In this document: one piece after another, positions 1 through 7,707 of the stretch
Layout of the letters: each line of letters begins with the position of its first letter
Position numbering within the stretch: position 1 is the stretch's first letter
Position numbers and translations under genes: made by a program
From: Rhizobium sp. Q54
GTDB lineage: Bacteria; Pseudomonadota; Alphaproteobacteria; Rhizobiales; Beijerinckiaceae
Direction of reading: 5' to 3'
DNA length: 25,246 nt
Assembly: GCA_945903655.1 (NCBI GenBank)
Contig: CAMDOY010000009.1
Span: forward strand, 1 to 25,246
Notes under the pieces: generated by a model
The model's database searches: none
Seen by the model: the letters and a program-made list of their open reading frames with translations, nothing else
Told to the model about the DNA's origin: nothing

Positions 1-538
1 TGCAGACGACATATTTGCGGTCCGCCTGGGCGGCGGCCACCGTGCGCCATTTGATCCCCGTGGGAAAGCCCGCGCCGCCGCGCCCGCGTAGGCCGGAGGC
101 GACGATCTCCTCGACCACATCGGGGGCCGTCATGGATAGCGCGCGTTGCAAACCAGCAAAGCCGCCGTGGGCGCGGTAATCGCTGAGCAACAGGGGATCG
201 ATGACGCCGCAGCGGGCGAAGGTCAGGCGCTGCTGGCGGCGCATCCAGTCGAGGTCTTCGACCTTGCCCACGCGCGCGGCATGCTCGCCCCCTTGCAGGA
301 AGCCCGCCTCGAAAAGTCCCGCGACATCACGCGCGCCCACCCGGCCATAGCCGATGCGCCCCTGCGGCGTCTCCACCTCCACGAGGGGCTCCAGCCAGAC
401 CATGCCGCGCGAGCCGTTGCGGATGATGCGCACATCAAGGCCACGCGCATGGGCCTCTTTCACGATGGCCTGCGCCACGGCCTCGGCGCCCATGGCGAGG
501 GCGGAGGAGTCGATGGGAACGAAGATGCGCGTGGTCAT
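1..538 (-). CDS. fdsB: NAD-dependent formate dehydrogenase beta subunit, NuoF-like, partial (3' end outside window)
   Basis: About 179 N-terminal residues are visible, read leftwards from the ATG complementary to 536-538; the gene runs off the left edge. Near residues 150-160 there is the glycine-rich run RGRGGAGFPTG, the FMN/NADH-binding signature of NuoF/HoxF/FdsB proteins. The preceding ~120 residues form the N-terminal extension seen in FdsB-type subunits. In the family this subunit passes electrons from formate oxidation to NAD+ through FMN and an iron-sulfur cluster in a soluble cytoplasmic complex. Its start overlaps the stop of the gamma-subunit gene (ATGA), so the two are translationally coupled. 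A catalytic alpha subunit would be expected beyond the left edge. Another NADH-linked diaphorase, such as a hydrogenase HoxF, is possible but less likely with this FdsG-like partner. Confidence 0.88.
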   Translation of the reverse strand, partial: MTTRIFVPIDSSALAMGAEAVAQAIVKEAHARGLDVRIIRNGSRGMVWLEPLVEVETPQGRIGYGRVGARDVAGLFEAGFLQGGEHAARVGKVEDLDWMRRQQRLTFARCGVIDPLLLSDYRAHGGFAGLQRALSMTAPDVVEEIVASGLRGRGGAGFPTGIKWRTVAAAQADRKYVVC

Positions 539-1059
539 GCCCGCGCCCCCATTATGTCCAGCACCAGCGCGTCAATCCGCGCCTCATCGAGACGCCCGAG
601 GGGCTCGCCATCGAGCAATGCTGCGGGGGAGAGGGCGCAATGGCCGAGGCAATAGACATTCTCGATGGTGAGCGCGCCATTGGCGCTGGTCTGGCCGGGC
701 TCCAGCCGGTGCGCCATGCGCAGGCGCTGCACCAGAGCCTCGCAGCCCATGGCCTGACAGGATTCGGCGCGGCAGATCTGCAGCACATGGCGCCCGGCGG
801 GGGCGTCGCGAAAGTCGTGGTAGAAAGTGATGACCCCGTGAACCTCGGCGCGCGACACGTTCAGCGCCTGCGCCACCATGGGAACTACGCGCTGGTCGAG
901 ATAGCCAAAGGCCTCCTGCAGGGCGTGCAGCATGGGCAGCATGGCGCCTTCCAGCTGCGCCAGTCCTGCGATGATCTCCTGCGCCCGCCCCTCATCGAAG
1001 GAGGCGGAGGCTCCCATTCCCTGACCCATAGACCCAACCCTGACCGGTTCCTCGACCAT
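535..1059 (-). CDS. fdsG: NAD-dependent formate dehydrogenase gamma subunit, NuoE-like [2Fe-2S] protein
   Basis: The protein has 174 residues and the NuoE/HoxE/FdsG fold pattern: a helical N-terminal half (EIIAGLAQLEGAMLPMLHAL, then VHGVITFYHDF) followed by a thioredoxin-like domain. Four cysteines sit in two pairs (CRAES-C and CLGH-C), the ligands of the family's [2Fe-2S] cluster. It relays electrons to the FMN subunit FdsB, whose ATG overlaps its stop codon. The ATG at 1059 is used here. An internal ATG at 1029 (MGQGMGASAS) has a G-rich stretch upstream and is an alternative start that would remove 10 residues. This appears to be the first gene of a minus-strand operon. The supplied formate dehydrogenase could recover electrons from formate released in catabolism or C1 metabolism. 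Confidence 0.9.
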   Translation of the reverse strand: MVEEPVRVGSMGQGMGASASFDEGRAQEIIAGLAQLEGAMLPMLHALQEAFGYLDQRVVPMVAQALNVSRAEVHGVITFYHDFRDAPAGRHVLQICRAESCQAMGCEALVQRLRMAHRLEPGQTSANGALTIENVYCLGHCALSPAALLDGEPLGRLDEARIDALVLDIMGARA

Positions 1060-1107
1060 TCACATGGACTAGTCCAGATCATAGCCTTGATCGCGCCGTC
1101 ACGAAAC

Positions 1108-1893
1108 TCACATCCGCCGCCAAAAGGCGATGAGCCATCCGCTCTCGCGCCGGGCGTTGACGCCTGCGAAGGTTCGGAAGGCCCCCGCTTGCACGGACCA
1201 TGGCCTGCCAGGGTTGAAGAGAAGGCTCAACTGGGCCTTGTGGGACTGGCTTGCGGGGGCCAGCGCCGTTCGCGGTGTGAAGACGTGAAAGCCCTGCGCA
1301 ATGGCTTGCAGCAGATCGAAAATGAAGAGGCCTGCCGCAAGTTCCAGCCGCCTTTCGTCCGGCTCCAGGCCGCCCCGCTGGCGCAGACCCGCCTCCACCG
1401 ACCAGAAGCCCGGTCGATCCCACACATCAAAGGAAAGGCCTGCCATCAGGCGGAAATCCGTCTCCAAAGCCGTCATGCCCGCCGCCGCCGGATTGCCCTG
1501 CCGCGCCATGGGCAAGCGCAGCAGGGACTGGGCGGAGAAAACGAGATCCTGATCCTTCGACCGCCAGAGCTGCAGGCGGGCGCCCATTTCCGACATGCCG
1601 AGCCCCCGGTGGTAGGCGGCAGGGGGCCCCTGAGTGACGACGCTCACGCTTTCCAGACGGCCAAGCAGGGTCAGCCATTCCAACGCGCCATATTCGAATG
1701 AGGTCTGGAGGGTGAACTTGCGGTAGGCGGGCACGGGGATCACCCGCCCATGGGCGTCGAAGGCCTGCAGGGATCCGGAGAAGTTGAGTTCCTGAATGGC
1801 GAGCACCATGCCCGGTCTTTGCAAAAAGGCGCCGCCCAGAGCCGGTTGCGCGGCCAGGCCGAGAACAATCAGGATGAACAGACGGCGCAACAT
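1108..1893 (-). CDS. Hypothetical exported protein, probably an outer-membrane beta-barrel
   Basis: From the ATG at 1893 this reads as 261 residues. Residues 1-21 (MLRRLFILIVLGLAAQPALGG) look like a cleavable signal peptide with an A-x-G type end near residues 18-21. The rest has no cysteine clusters or nucleotide-binding motifs. It consists of alternating polar and hydrophobic strands with many aromatics (FTLQTSFEYGALEWLTLLGRL, GARLQLWRS, FWSVEAGLRQRG, WSVQAGAFRTFAG) and ends in WLIAFWRRM, which suggests a transmembrane beta-barrel or porin-like protein. The reading frame extends upstream to 2043 but lacks a leader-like sequence there, so the signal-peptide start is preferred. It lies 48 bases from the formate dehydrogenase gene on the same strand. 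I do not recognise the family. Confidence 0.72.
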   Translation of the reverse strand: MLRRLFILIVLGLAAQPALGGAFLQRPGMVLAIQELNFSGSLQAFDAHGRVIPVPAYRKFTLQTSFEYGALEWLTLLGRLESVSVVTQGPPAAYHRGLGMSEMGARLQLWRSKDQDLVFSAQSLLRLPMARQGNPAAAGMTALETDFRLMAGLSFDVWDRPGFWSVEAGLRQRGGLEPDERRLELAAGLFIFDLLQAIAQGFHVFTPRTALAPASQSHKAQLSLLFNPGRPWSVQAGAFRTFAGVNARRESGWLIAFWRRM

Positions 1894-1972
1894 GCAACTC
1901 ACGCAACCTGACGCAGGGGAATTCAACCCATAGTGGGCCCATTTTTTGGGGACATCAACTGCCAAGATCATG

Positions 1973-1985
1973 TGCGAAATTTGCA
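1973..1985. promoter_or_regulatory. Imperfect palindrome between divergent genes
   Basis: TGCGAAATTTGCA is nearly self-complementary (only the third base from each side of the AAATTT core is off). It lies in the 167-base spacer between the exported barrel-like gene (minus) and the 2-oxoglutarate oxygenase gene (plus). It could be an operator for one or both genes; the spacer shows no other clear site. Confidence 0.3.
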
Positions 1986-2060
1986 AATCAGGACGATTTG
2001 CGCCAAGGTCCCAGCGCAGGAGCGGCCCCGCCCCCGGGTCCAAAAACGCACGACAGGCTC

Positions 2061-2690
2061 ATGACCTACCTCGATTTCGACGCGCTTGAGGCCAAGCCCC
2101 TCGCGCGCGACCCATATGATCATCTGGTGATCGAGAATTTCATTCTGCCGGATGCCTTCAAGAAGGTGTCGGCGGATTTTCCGACCGTGCCCGGCCCTGG
2201 CTCCCACCCGCCCTCAGAGCTCGAAATCCAGGGGGATTTCAGTGGCTTGATGGATGAGCTGAACGGCGAGCGCTTCCGTAGGGCCATGGAGGCGAAATTC
2301 GCAGTCGATCTCGCGGGGCGCCCCACCATGTATACGGTGCGCGGCTTCGTGCGGGAGAAGGATGGCGAAATCCACACGGATTCAAAGACCAAGATCCTGA
2401 CGGTCCTGCTTTACATGAACGAGGGCTGGGAATCGGACGGCGGGCGCCTGCGCATCCTGCGCTCTGGGACCGATCTGGAACAATTCTCCTCGGAGGTCCC
2501 GCCCTATGGGGGCACCCTGCTGGTGTTCCGCCGCTCGGAGACCTCCTGGCACGGCCACAAGCCCCATTCCGGCCCACGCCGCGCCATCCAGCTGAACTGG
2601 GTCACCACCCAGGACGTGGTGGACCGGGAGCAGCAGCGCCATCGCTTCTCGACCCGGGTGAAGAAACTCACCAGCGCGCTTTTCGGCTGA
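2061..2690 (+). CDS. 2-oxoglutarate/Fe(II)-dependent oxygenase family protein
   Basis: The 209-residue protein starts at ATG 2061 (MTYLDFDALEAKPL). It carries the iron-binding facial triad of the 2OG-Fe(II) oxygenases: H105-x-D107 in EIHTDSK and a distal histidine in SWHGHKP (H164), with an arginine ten residues later (R173) in the position that binds 2-oxoglutarate. The jelly-roll strands around ILTVLLYMNEGW and GGTLLVFRRSE fit the prolyl-4-hydroxylase-like group. Family members hydroxylate proteins, metabolites or lipids; nothing here identifies the substrate. It converges tail to tail with the MFS gene, with two bases between the stop codons. Extending the start to an upstream non-ATG codon adds a low-complexity, proline-rich segment and is unlikely. 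Confidence 0.85.
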   Translation: MTYLDFDALEAKPLARDPYDHLVIENFILPDAFKKVSADFPTVPGPGSHPPSELEIQGDFSGLMDELNGERFRRAMEAKFAVDLAGRPTMYTVRGFVREKDGEIHTDSKTKILTVLLYMNEGWESDGGRLRILRSGTDLEQFSSEVPPYGGTLLVFRRSETSWHGHKPHSGPRRAIQLNWVTTQDVVDREQQRHRFSTRVKKLTSALFG

Positions 2691-2692
2691 GG

Positions 2693-3898
2693 TCAGCGCG
2701 CCTCGGCCCGCAGGCCCCGACTGGTGAGGGCGAAGACCAGCGCCGCCACGCAGAGCAGCGCAATGTTCAGCGCCACCCCCGCCCCATGGGCGCCACCGGT
2801 GAAGTCGCTCAGCGCCCCCACCAGGACCGGCCCGAAGACGAAGCCCACATCGCCAAAGCTGCGCTGCATGCCCATGCCCGGCCCATAACGCTCGCGCGGC
2901 AGGGCGGAGATGGTGAAGGTGCTGATGGCCGGGTAATTGACGCCCGTAGCGGCGCCCAGCATCAGAACCGCGAGCCAGAAGCCGATCAGCGAGGTCGAGA
3001 GATAGAAGGTCGCGAGCGCCGCCCCCGTGCCCAGGGTCGACCAGATCACATTGAGGCGCGGTCCGAATTTCTCGATCAGGGGCGTGGTGATCGGCAACAT
3101 CGCGAAATTCATGAAAGCGCAGAGGGTCAGCGCCAGCCCGATGGTGCCGAGATCCAGCCCGAAATTCTCGGCGCCCAGGAAGGGGATCAGCTGGAAGAGC
3201 GTCGCGGTGCGCGTGAAGAAAACGATGCAAGAGAGGATGCAAACCCCCGTGAAGGGCGCCGTCATCATGCCGCGCCTGCTGACGGCGGAGGGCAAGGGCT
3301 TGCGCGCCTCCGCCTTGTCCAGCGTGTCCTCGAAGGCGTAGATCGCCGCCACTGAAGCGAGCAGGGCCACGCCCGCATAGATCCAGAAAACCGAGGCGAA
3401 GCCGAAGTAATGGGCCGCAAAGCCGCCGACCGCTGGCCCAAAGCTCGCGCCCATCTGCAGCGAGGATTGGTAGAGCGCCATGTTCGCGGCCCGCCGGTTG
3501 GGCGGGCTGATGTCGGCCATGGCCGCCAGGGACGCCGTGAGATAGACGCCCGAGCCCACACCTTGCAAAAAACGCCAGACGAGCAGCGCGGTGAAATCCC
3601 CCGCGAGCGCCGCACCGATGGAGGAGGCCGCCACGATCAAGGGCCCGCCGATCAGCAGGGGGCGTCGCCCATAGCGTTGGGACAGATAGCCCGAAGGGAG
3701 ATTGGCGAGCAGGCGGCCAATCCCGAACATGGTGACGAGCGTGCCGACCAGCGTGCCCGCAACGCCGAAGGTCTGGGCGTAGATCGACAGGATGGGCGCC
3801 ACCAGGCCGCTGCCCATCATGATGCAGGCGATCATGACCAGAAGCGGCGGCAACCGCTTTTCCTGCCGGAGGGGTTCTAGGAAACGCATGATGCCCAT
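2693..3898 (-). CDS. Major facilitator superfamily transporter
   Basis: From ATG 3898 (MGIMRFLEPL) the protein has 401 residues, the usual MFS length, with about twelve hydrophobic segments. The loop between segments 2 and 3 reads GYLSQRYGRRPLL, matching the MFS signature G-x-x-x-(D/E)-(R/K)-x-G-(R/K)-(R/K). The later SFGDVGFVFGP and LGAATGVNYPA stretches are also MFS-like. It is expected in the inner membrane as a proton-coupled carrier. Phthalate-type catabolic clusters often carry an MFS permease (Pht1/OphD), so uptake of the catabolic substrate is possible, but the sequence also resembles multidrug/sugar-type MFS exporters and does not fix direction or ligand. The frame extends upstream to 4123 into the divergent neighbour; that part is not transporter-like. 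Confidence 0.88.
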   Translation of the reverse strand: MGIMRFLEPLRQEKRLPPLLVMIACIMMGSGLVAPILSIYAQTFGVAGTLVGTLVTMFGIGRLLANLPSGYLSQRYGRRPLLIGGPLIVAASSIGAALAGDFTALLVWRFLQGVGSGVYLTASLAAMADISPPNRRAANMALYQSSLQMGASFGPAVGGFAAHYFGFASVFWIYAGVALLASVAAIYAFEDTLDKAEARKPLPSAVSRRGMMTAPFTGVCILSCIVFFTRTATLFQLIPFLGAENFGLDLGTIGLALTLCAFMNFAMLPITTPLIEKFGPRLNVIWSTLGTGAALATFYLSTSLIGFWLAVLMLGAATGVNYPAISTFTISALPRERYGPGMGMQRSFGDVGFVFGPVLVGALSDFTGGAHGAGVALNIALLCVAALVFALTSRGLRAEAR

Positions 3899-4028
3899 GG
3901 GCTGCCGTTGTGCCGCCAATCCGCCCGGGCCGCAAGTCAGGCTCGCTCTGGACAAAATCGGGCCTTGAGGCGATTGTCGCCGCCCAACTGGCGAATTCGC
4001 CTTGCCCACACGTCCGGGAGATCCCCCC

Positions 4029-4775
4029 TTGAACGAAGCCCAACACAGCTCACTCGATGCGGAACATTTGCTGCGCATGAAGGTCGCCGCCTGCACCCTG
4101 ATGCTGGTGCATGAGAAATGCATGAACTATTCCGGCCATGTGAGCGCCCGTCTGCCCGATGGCGTCACCTTCCTCATCCAGCCCATCGACGTGCCCCGCT
4201 CGGGCCTGCGGCCGGACGATCTGCTGGTCTGCGATCTCGATGGACAGGTGCTGCGCGGCACGCCCGGCTCCAAGGCCCCGGCGGAAATCTCACTCCATGC
4301 GGAAATCCTGCGCGCCCGCGCAGATGTGAACAGCGTGGCCCATTTCCACCACGACCTCACCAATTCCTTCACCCTGGTCGAGGACATGCCCCTGCGCATC
4401 GTCAAGAACCACGCCATCCGCTGGCGCAGCGGCATGCCCGTACATGCCGATCCCGCCCATGTGGCGACCCCGGAACTCGGCCGCGCCGTGGCCAATACCC
4501 TGGGCGCCCACCATGCCCTGCAGATCCGCGCCCACGGCCAGGTCATCACCGCCGAATCGGTGGAGGCGGCGCTGACCGATTCCATCCATTTCGTGGAAAA
4601 CGCCCAGGCCATGCATAACGCCTGCGTGATCGGCCGCCTCGCCCCCTTGAGCGAGGAGGACATGGAATCCTTCGCCAAATACTTCAAGCGCGGACGCCAT
4701 GTGGACAAGCTCTGGCGCTATTACATCGAAAGCGGCCAGGCCGCAGGGGTGATCCCCGCCGACTGGCAGATCTGA
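4029..4775 (+). CDS. Class II aldolase/adducin family protein (possible aldolase or hydroxy-aryl carboxylate decarboxylase)
   Basis: The start chosen is TTG 4029, because GGGAG (4016-4020) lies eight bases upstream; it gives 248 residues. The zinc site of class II aldolases is intact, with the same spacing as fuculose-phosphate aldolase: E86 in AEISLHAE as the catalytic acid, H105 and H107 in AHFHHD, and H169 in RAHGQVI. The C-terminal region (KYFKRGRHVDKLWRYYIESG) is typical of the adducin-like subgroup with free-standing enzymes. Members split sugar phosphates, but the fold also includes 3,4-dihydroxyphthalate decarboxylases (PhtC type) from phthalate pathways. That is relevant here because the same block encodes a phthalate-type oxygenase. 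It lies about 180 bases upstream of the EutA-family gene. Function beyond the family is inference. Confidence 0.85.
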   Translation: MNEAQHSSLDAEHLLRMKVAACTLMLVHEKCMNYSGHVSARLPDGVTFLIQPIDVPRSGLRPDDLLVCDLDGQVLRGTPGSKAPAEISLHAEILRARADVNSVAHFHHDLTNSFTLVEDMPLRIVKNHAIRWRSGMPVHADPAHVATPELGRAVANTLGAHHALQIRAHGQVITAESVEAALTDSIHFVENAQAMHNACVIGRLAPLSEEDMESFAKYFKRGRHVDKLWRYYIESGQAAGVIPADWQI

Positions 4776-4781
4776 GCGAAA

Positions 4782-4819
4782 ACCCGGGGCGCCCGCCTGA
4801 AAACGCGGTCGCCCCCGGT
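4782..4819 (+). terminator. GC-rich hairpin after the class II aldolase gene
   Basis: ACCCGGGGCG (4782-4791) and CGCCCCCGGT (4810-4819) pair with one mismatch across an 18-base loop, seven bases after the aldolase stop codon. No T-tract follows, so termination strength is doubtful. The right arm abuts the -35 box of the next promoter. Confidence 0.35.
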
Positions 4820-4859
4820 GGACAAGCGGAACGTCGCCCGCTAGAACTTAGAGAGCTAA
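4819..4859 (+). promoter_or_regulatory. Promoter of the eutA-cupin operon with a TTAG-N4-CTAA operator
   Basis: A sigma-70-like promoter is visible: -35 TGGACA (4819-4824), 17-base spacer, -10 TAGAAC (4842-4847). Directly after the -10 lies the palindrome TTAG-AGAG-CTAA (4848-4859), covering the expected transcription start, so a bound protein would block initiation. The same palindrome occurs twice at the oxygenase/reductase promoters. The 5' leader to the ATG at 4954 would be about 100 bases. The promoter boxes are matched by eye; the repeated palindrome is seen directly. Confidence 0.62.
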
Positions 4860-4953
4860 TGGAATTGCGGGGGCAGGAGCGCCCACCGACGAAAGACCGG
4901 TACGGAACGAACGTGAGTCGTTTGCGACCAAGGGCTGAGGGGACACCGGGCGG

Positions 4954-6459
4954 ATGCACGACATCGATTTCGAACATGAGCACGCCCAGCTGACCGAGGC
5001 CGACAAGGCCGAGATGGCGAAGTTCATCTGGAGCCAGGAAAGCGTCGAGCTCAACACGGTGGGCATCGACATCGGCAGCTCCACCTCGCACCTGCTCTTC
5101 GCCAAGGTCACCCTCCAGCGCCAGTCCCAGGGGCTTTCCAGCCGCTTCGTGGTGACCAACCGCGAGGTGATCTGGCGCTCGCCGATCATGCTGACGCCCT
5201 TCGTCACCGACGGCTCCATTGACGCCCATGCGCTCGATCACTTCATCCACGACGCCTACAAGCAGGCGGGCGTGCGGCGCGGCGATATCGACAGCGGCGC
5301 GGTGATCCTCACCGGCGAGGCGATCAAGCGCAAGAACGCCCGCGCCATCGACGAACTCTTCGCCGAAGAGGCCGGCAAATTCGTCTGCGCCACCGCAGGC
5401 CATAAGCTCGAATGCACCCTCGCCGCCCATGGCTCCGGCGCCGTCGCCCTCTCGCGCGAGCGCCAGTGCACGGTGCTGCATGTGGACATCGGCGGGGGCA
5501 CGACCAAGCTCGCCCAGATCGAAAAGGGCGTCATCAAGAGCGTCGCGGCCTTCGCCGTGGGCGGGCGCCTGCTCGCCGCCGACGCCCATGGCGACTGGAC
5601 CCGCGTCGATCAATCCGCCTGGCTCGTGGCGCGCGACCTTGGCATTGGCACGGACGCCAAGACCCTTGGCGACCCCGCCAACCGCCAGCGCATCGCCACA
5701 AGGCTGGCGGAACTCGCCGTCGATCAGATCACCGGCGCGCAGCTTGATGCGCTGGGCCAGGAGCTGCAACTGACGGAGCCGCTGATGCGGCGCCTGCCGC
5801 CCGACGCCATCACCTTCTCGGGCGGCGTCTCTGAATATATCTTCGAGACCGAGACCCGCGACTTCGGCGACATCGCCAAGTCCCTCGCCATGGAGACGCG
5901 CCGCCTGCTCAGCGCGCGCAGCAAGGTCGCCGTGGTGGACCCGGGCAACCGCATCCGCGCCACGGTCATCGGCGCCTCGCAATTCACCGTGCAGGTCAGC
6001 GGCAAGACGATCTTTCTGTCGAAGCCCGAAGCCCTGCCCGTCCATAACGTACCCGTCGCGCCCATCGGCCTCGATCTCTCGGGAGAGATCGATTCCGCCG
6101 CCATCGCGCAGGCGATCCGCGACAAGGCCGAGCAGCTCGACATTCCCCCGGGCGGGCGCATGGCGGTCTCCTTCACCTTCGCCGGAGACCCCGAATACAA
6201 GCGCCTCTTCGCGCTGGCCAAGGGCATCATGGATGGCGCCGCGCCCGGCGGCAAACGCCACGACCTGCTGCTGCTGATGATCGACGGCGATGTCGGCAAG
6301 AGCATGGGCAACCTGCTCGTCAAGGAACTCGATTTTCCCGGGGACCTCGTCTCCATCGATGGCGTTCAGCTTCAGGAACTCGACTATGTCGATGTTGGCG
6401 AGCTGATCACGCCGCCGGGCGTCGTGCCCGTCGTCATCAAGTCACTGCTGTTTTCATAA
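4954..6459 (+). CDS. eutA: EutA-family ATPase (ethanolamine ammonia-lyase reactivating factor family)
   Basis: The 501-residue protein matches the EutA family over its full length, including the ending VPVVIKSLLFS, which parallels the ending of enterobacterial EutA. All three ATP-binding motifs of the actin/Hsp70 fold are present: phosphate-1 GIDIGSST (37-44), phosphate-2 HVDIGGGTTK (176-185) and the adenosine motif SGGVSE (289-294). In the eut system EutA releases damaged cobalamin from ethanolamine ammonia-lyase using ATP. No eutB or eutC lies in this window; the gene is followed after 16 bases by a tandem-cupin gene and is headed by an operator shared with a phthalate-type oxygenase. Either the lyase is elsewhere or this member serves another enzyme. 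Start ATG 4954 has GAGGGGA ten bases upstream. Confidence 0.9.
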   Translation: MHDIDFEHEHAQLTEADKAEMAKFIWSQESVELNTVGIDIGSSTSHLLFAKVTLQRQSQGLSSRFVVTNREVIWRSPIMLTPFVTDGSIDAHALDHFIHDAYKQAGVRRGDIDSGAVILTGEAIKRKNARAIDELFAEEAGKFVCATAGHKLECTLAAHGSGAVALSRERQCTVLHVDIGGGTTKLAQIEKGVIKSVAAFAVGGRLLAADAHGDWTRVDQSAWLVARDLGIGTDAKTLGDPANRQRIATRLAELAVDQITGAQLDALGQELQLTEPLMRRLPPDAITFSGGVSEYIFETETRDFGDIAKSLAMETRRLLSARSKVAVVDPGNRIRATVIGASQFTVQVSGKTIFLSKPEALPVHNVPVAPIGLDLSGEIDSAAIAQAIRDKAEQLDIPPGGRMAVSFTFAGDPEYKRLFALAKGIMDGAAPGGKRHDLLLLMIDGDVGKSMGNLLVKELDFPGDLVSIDGVQLQELDYVDVGELITPPGVVPVVIKSLLFS

Positions 6460-6475
6460 AAGCGAGGAAACAACC

Positions 6476-7585
6476 ATGAGCGAAGCCGCCCCCGCCCGCT
6501 ACGGCGTAGACCCCTATCTCGACTGGGTCGCCGAGGAAGGCATACCGGTCACCGAGGACTATGGCATCGACCTCTTCACGGTCGAGACGAAGATGTGGCC
6601 GCGCTTTGGCGTCAAGGGCGCCGCCGTGCATCTGAAGGGTCGCGGCGACTTCTGCAACATGTTCCTGCTGGACCTCCCGCCGGGCGGCTCCACCACGCCC
6701 CAGCGCCATCTCTATGAGGACGTCTATTACGTGCTGGAGGGCTCCGGCTCCACCCAGATCGAAATGGCTGACGGCACGAAGCGCAGCTTCGAATGGGGCC
6801 CCAAGAGCCTTTTCGCCATTCCGCTGAACGCCAAGCATCGCCATTTCAACTCCAGCGGCCGCGAGCGCGCCCTGCTCGTCACCACCACCGACCTGCCGCT
6901 GGTGATGAACACCTTCCACAACGAGAAATTCATCTTCGAAACGCCCTTCGACTTCACGGAGCGCGCGGGCAAGAGCGGCTATTACAGCGGCGAAGGCGAC
7001 CTCATCACGGTGCGTCCGGGCAACCACATGTGGGAGACGAATTTCGTTCCCGATCTGGCGGCCATCGAGCTGAAGACCTGGGGCGACCGGGGCGCGGGCG
7101 GCACCAACATCATGTTCGTGCTGGCCGATGGCACCATGCACGCCCATATTTCGGAAATGCCGGTCGGCACCTACAAGAAGGGCCATCGCCATGGTCCGGG
7201 CTTCCACGTGATGTGCGTGACCGGCCATGGTTATTCGCTTCTGTGGTTCGACAAGGATCAGGACTATCTGCGCATCGACTGGAAGCACGGCGTCGTGTTC
7301 CCGCCCGCCGATCAGCAGTTCCACCAGCATTTCAACACCAGCCCCCAGCCCGCCCGCTATCTGGCGACGGGCGTGGGCGGCCTGCGCTATCCGCTGACGG
7401 TGCAGCAGCGCCGCTCCCTGCTGGGCCTGAAGCCCGGCGAAAAGGGCGCGGTCTCCACCAGCATCAAGGAAGGCGGCGACCAGTACGAATATGAGGATCA
7501 GGATCCCCGCATCCAGAAGATCTGGGTCGAGGAGACCAAAAAATTCGGCGTCGAGCAGAAGATGGACAAATTCTTCGCCAAGTAA
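6476..7585 (+). CDS. Tandem (two-domain) cupin protein
   Basis: The 369-residue protein holds two cupin barrels. The first (about 58-135) has H78 and E81 in QRHLYEDVYYVLEGSG, the second half of the usual H-x-H...E motif, plus H121/H123. The second (about 210-300) has the fuller set GHRHGPGFHVMCVTG (H237, H239, H244) and FHQHFN (H283, H285). The second barrel is therefore the more likely metal-binding, catalytic one. Bicupins of this type include ring-cleaving dioxygenases such as gentisate and hydroxynaphthoate dioxygenases, as well as isomerases and oxalate decarboxylases. I cannot tell which this is. It follows the EutA-family gene by 16 bases with a GAGG ribosome site and is closed by a strong terminator, so the two form one transcript. 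No signal peptide is visible; it should be cytoplasmic. Confidence 0.85.
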   Translation: MSEAAPARYGVDPYLDWVAEEGIPVTEDYGIDLFTVETKMWPRFGVKGAAVHLKGRGDFCNMFLLDLPPGGSTTPQRHLYEDVYYVLEGSGSTQIEMADGTKRSFEWGPKSLFAIPLNAKHRHFNSSGRERALLVTTTDLPLVMNTFHNEKFIFETPFDFTERAGKSGYYSGEGDLITVRPGNHMWETNFVPDLAAIELKTWGDRGAGGTNIMFVLADGTMHAHISEMPVGTYKKGHRHGPGFHVMCVTGHGYSLLWFDKDQDYLRIDWKHGVVFPPADQQFHQHFNTSPQPARYLATGVGGLRYPLTVQQRRSLLGLKPGEKGAVSTSIKEGGDQYEYEDQDPRIQKIWVEETKKFGVEQKMDKFFAK

Positions 7586-7606
7586 GCCGCCGACCTCCGC
7601 AAAATA

Positions 7607-7637
7607 GGCTCCCCTCGCAAAAGGGGAGCCTTCTTGT
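7607..7637 (+). terminator. Rho-independent terminator after the cupin gene
   Basis: A perfect nine-pair stem, GGCTCCCCT (7607-7615) with AGGGGAGCC (7622-7630), loop CGCAAA, is followed by TTCTTGTTT. It ends the eutA-cupin transcript, so the next gene probably has its own promoter. Confidence 0.85.
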
Positions 7638-7678
7638 TTCAAGAAACAGGTTGAACCGCTTGTTCCAGCCTGTATCTA
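7635..7678 (+). promoter_or_regulatory. Candidate promoter and palindromic operator upstream of the first Pht5-like gene
   Basis: The 14-base perfect palindrome TGTTTC-AA-GAAACA (7635-7648) lies two bases upstream of a -35-like TTGAAC (7651-7656). A -10-like TATCTA (7673-7678) follows after 16 bases. This palindrome differs from the TTAG-N4-CTAA operator, so the decarboxylase-nadC unit may answer to a second regulator. The palindrome is seen directly; the promoter boxes are weak matches. Confidence 0.45.
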
Positions 7679-7707
7679 GGCGCTGACGCCTGCTTCAAGG
7701 GGACACC

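Noticed and set aside
3990..4001. Perfect 12-base palindrome GGCGAATTCGCC upstream of the class II aldolase gene
   Set aside because: It is a single copy and has no promoter boxes in a sensible position. It could be an operator, but there is too little support to list it as one.
2382..4046. 554-codon minus-strand frame overlapping the MFS gene in another frame
   Set aside because: The MFS frame has transmembrane segments and the family signature. The other frame is a polar, low-complexity translation.
4684..6261. Very long open frame (525 codons) on the minus strand opposite the EutA-family gene
   Set aside because: The plus strand encodes a full-length recognisable EutA-family protein. The antisense frame is a by-product of GC-biased third positions and has no domain pattern.
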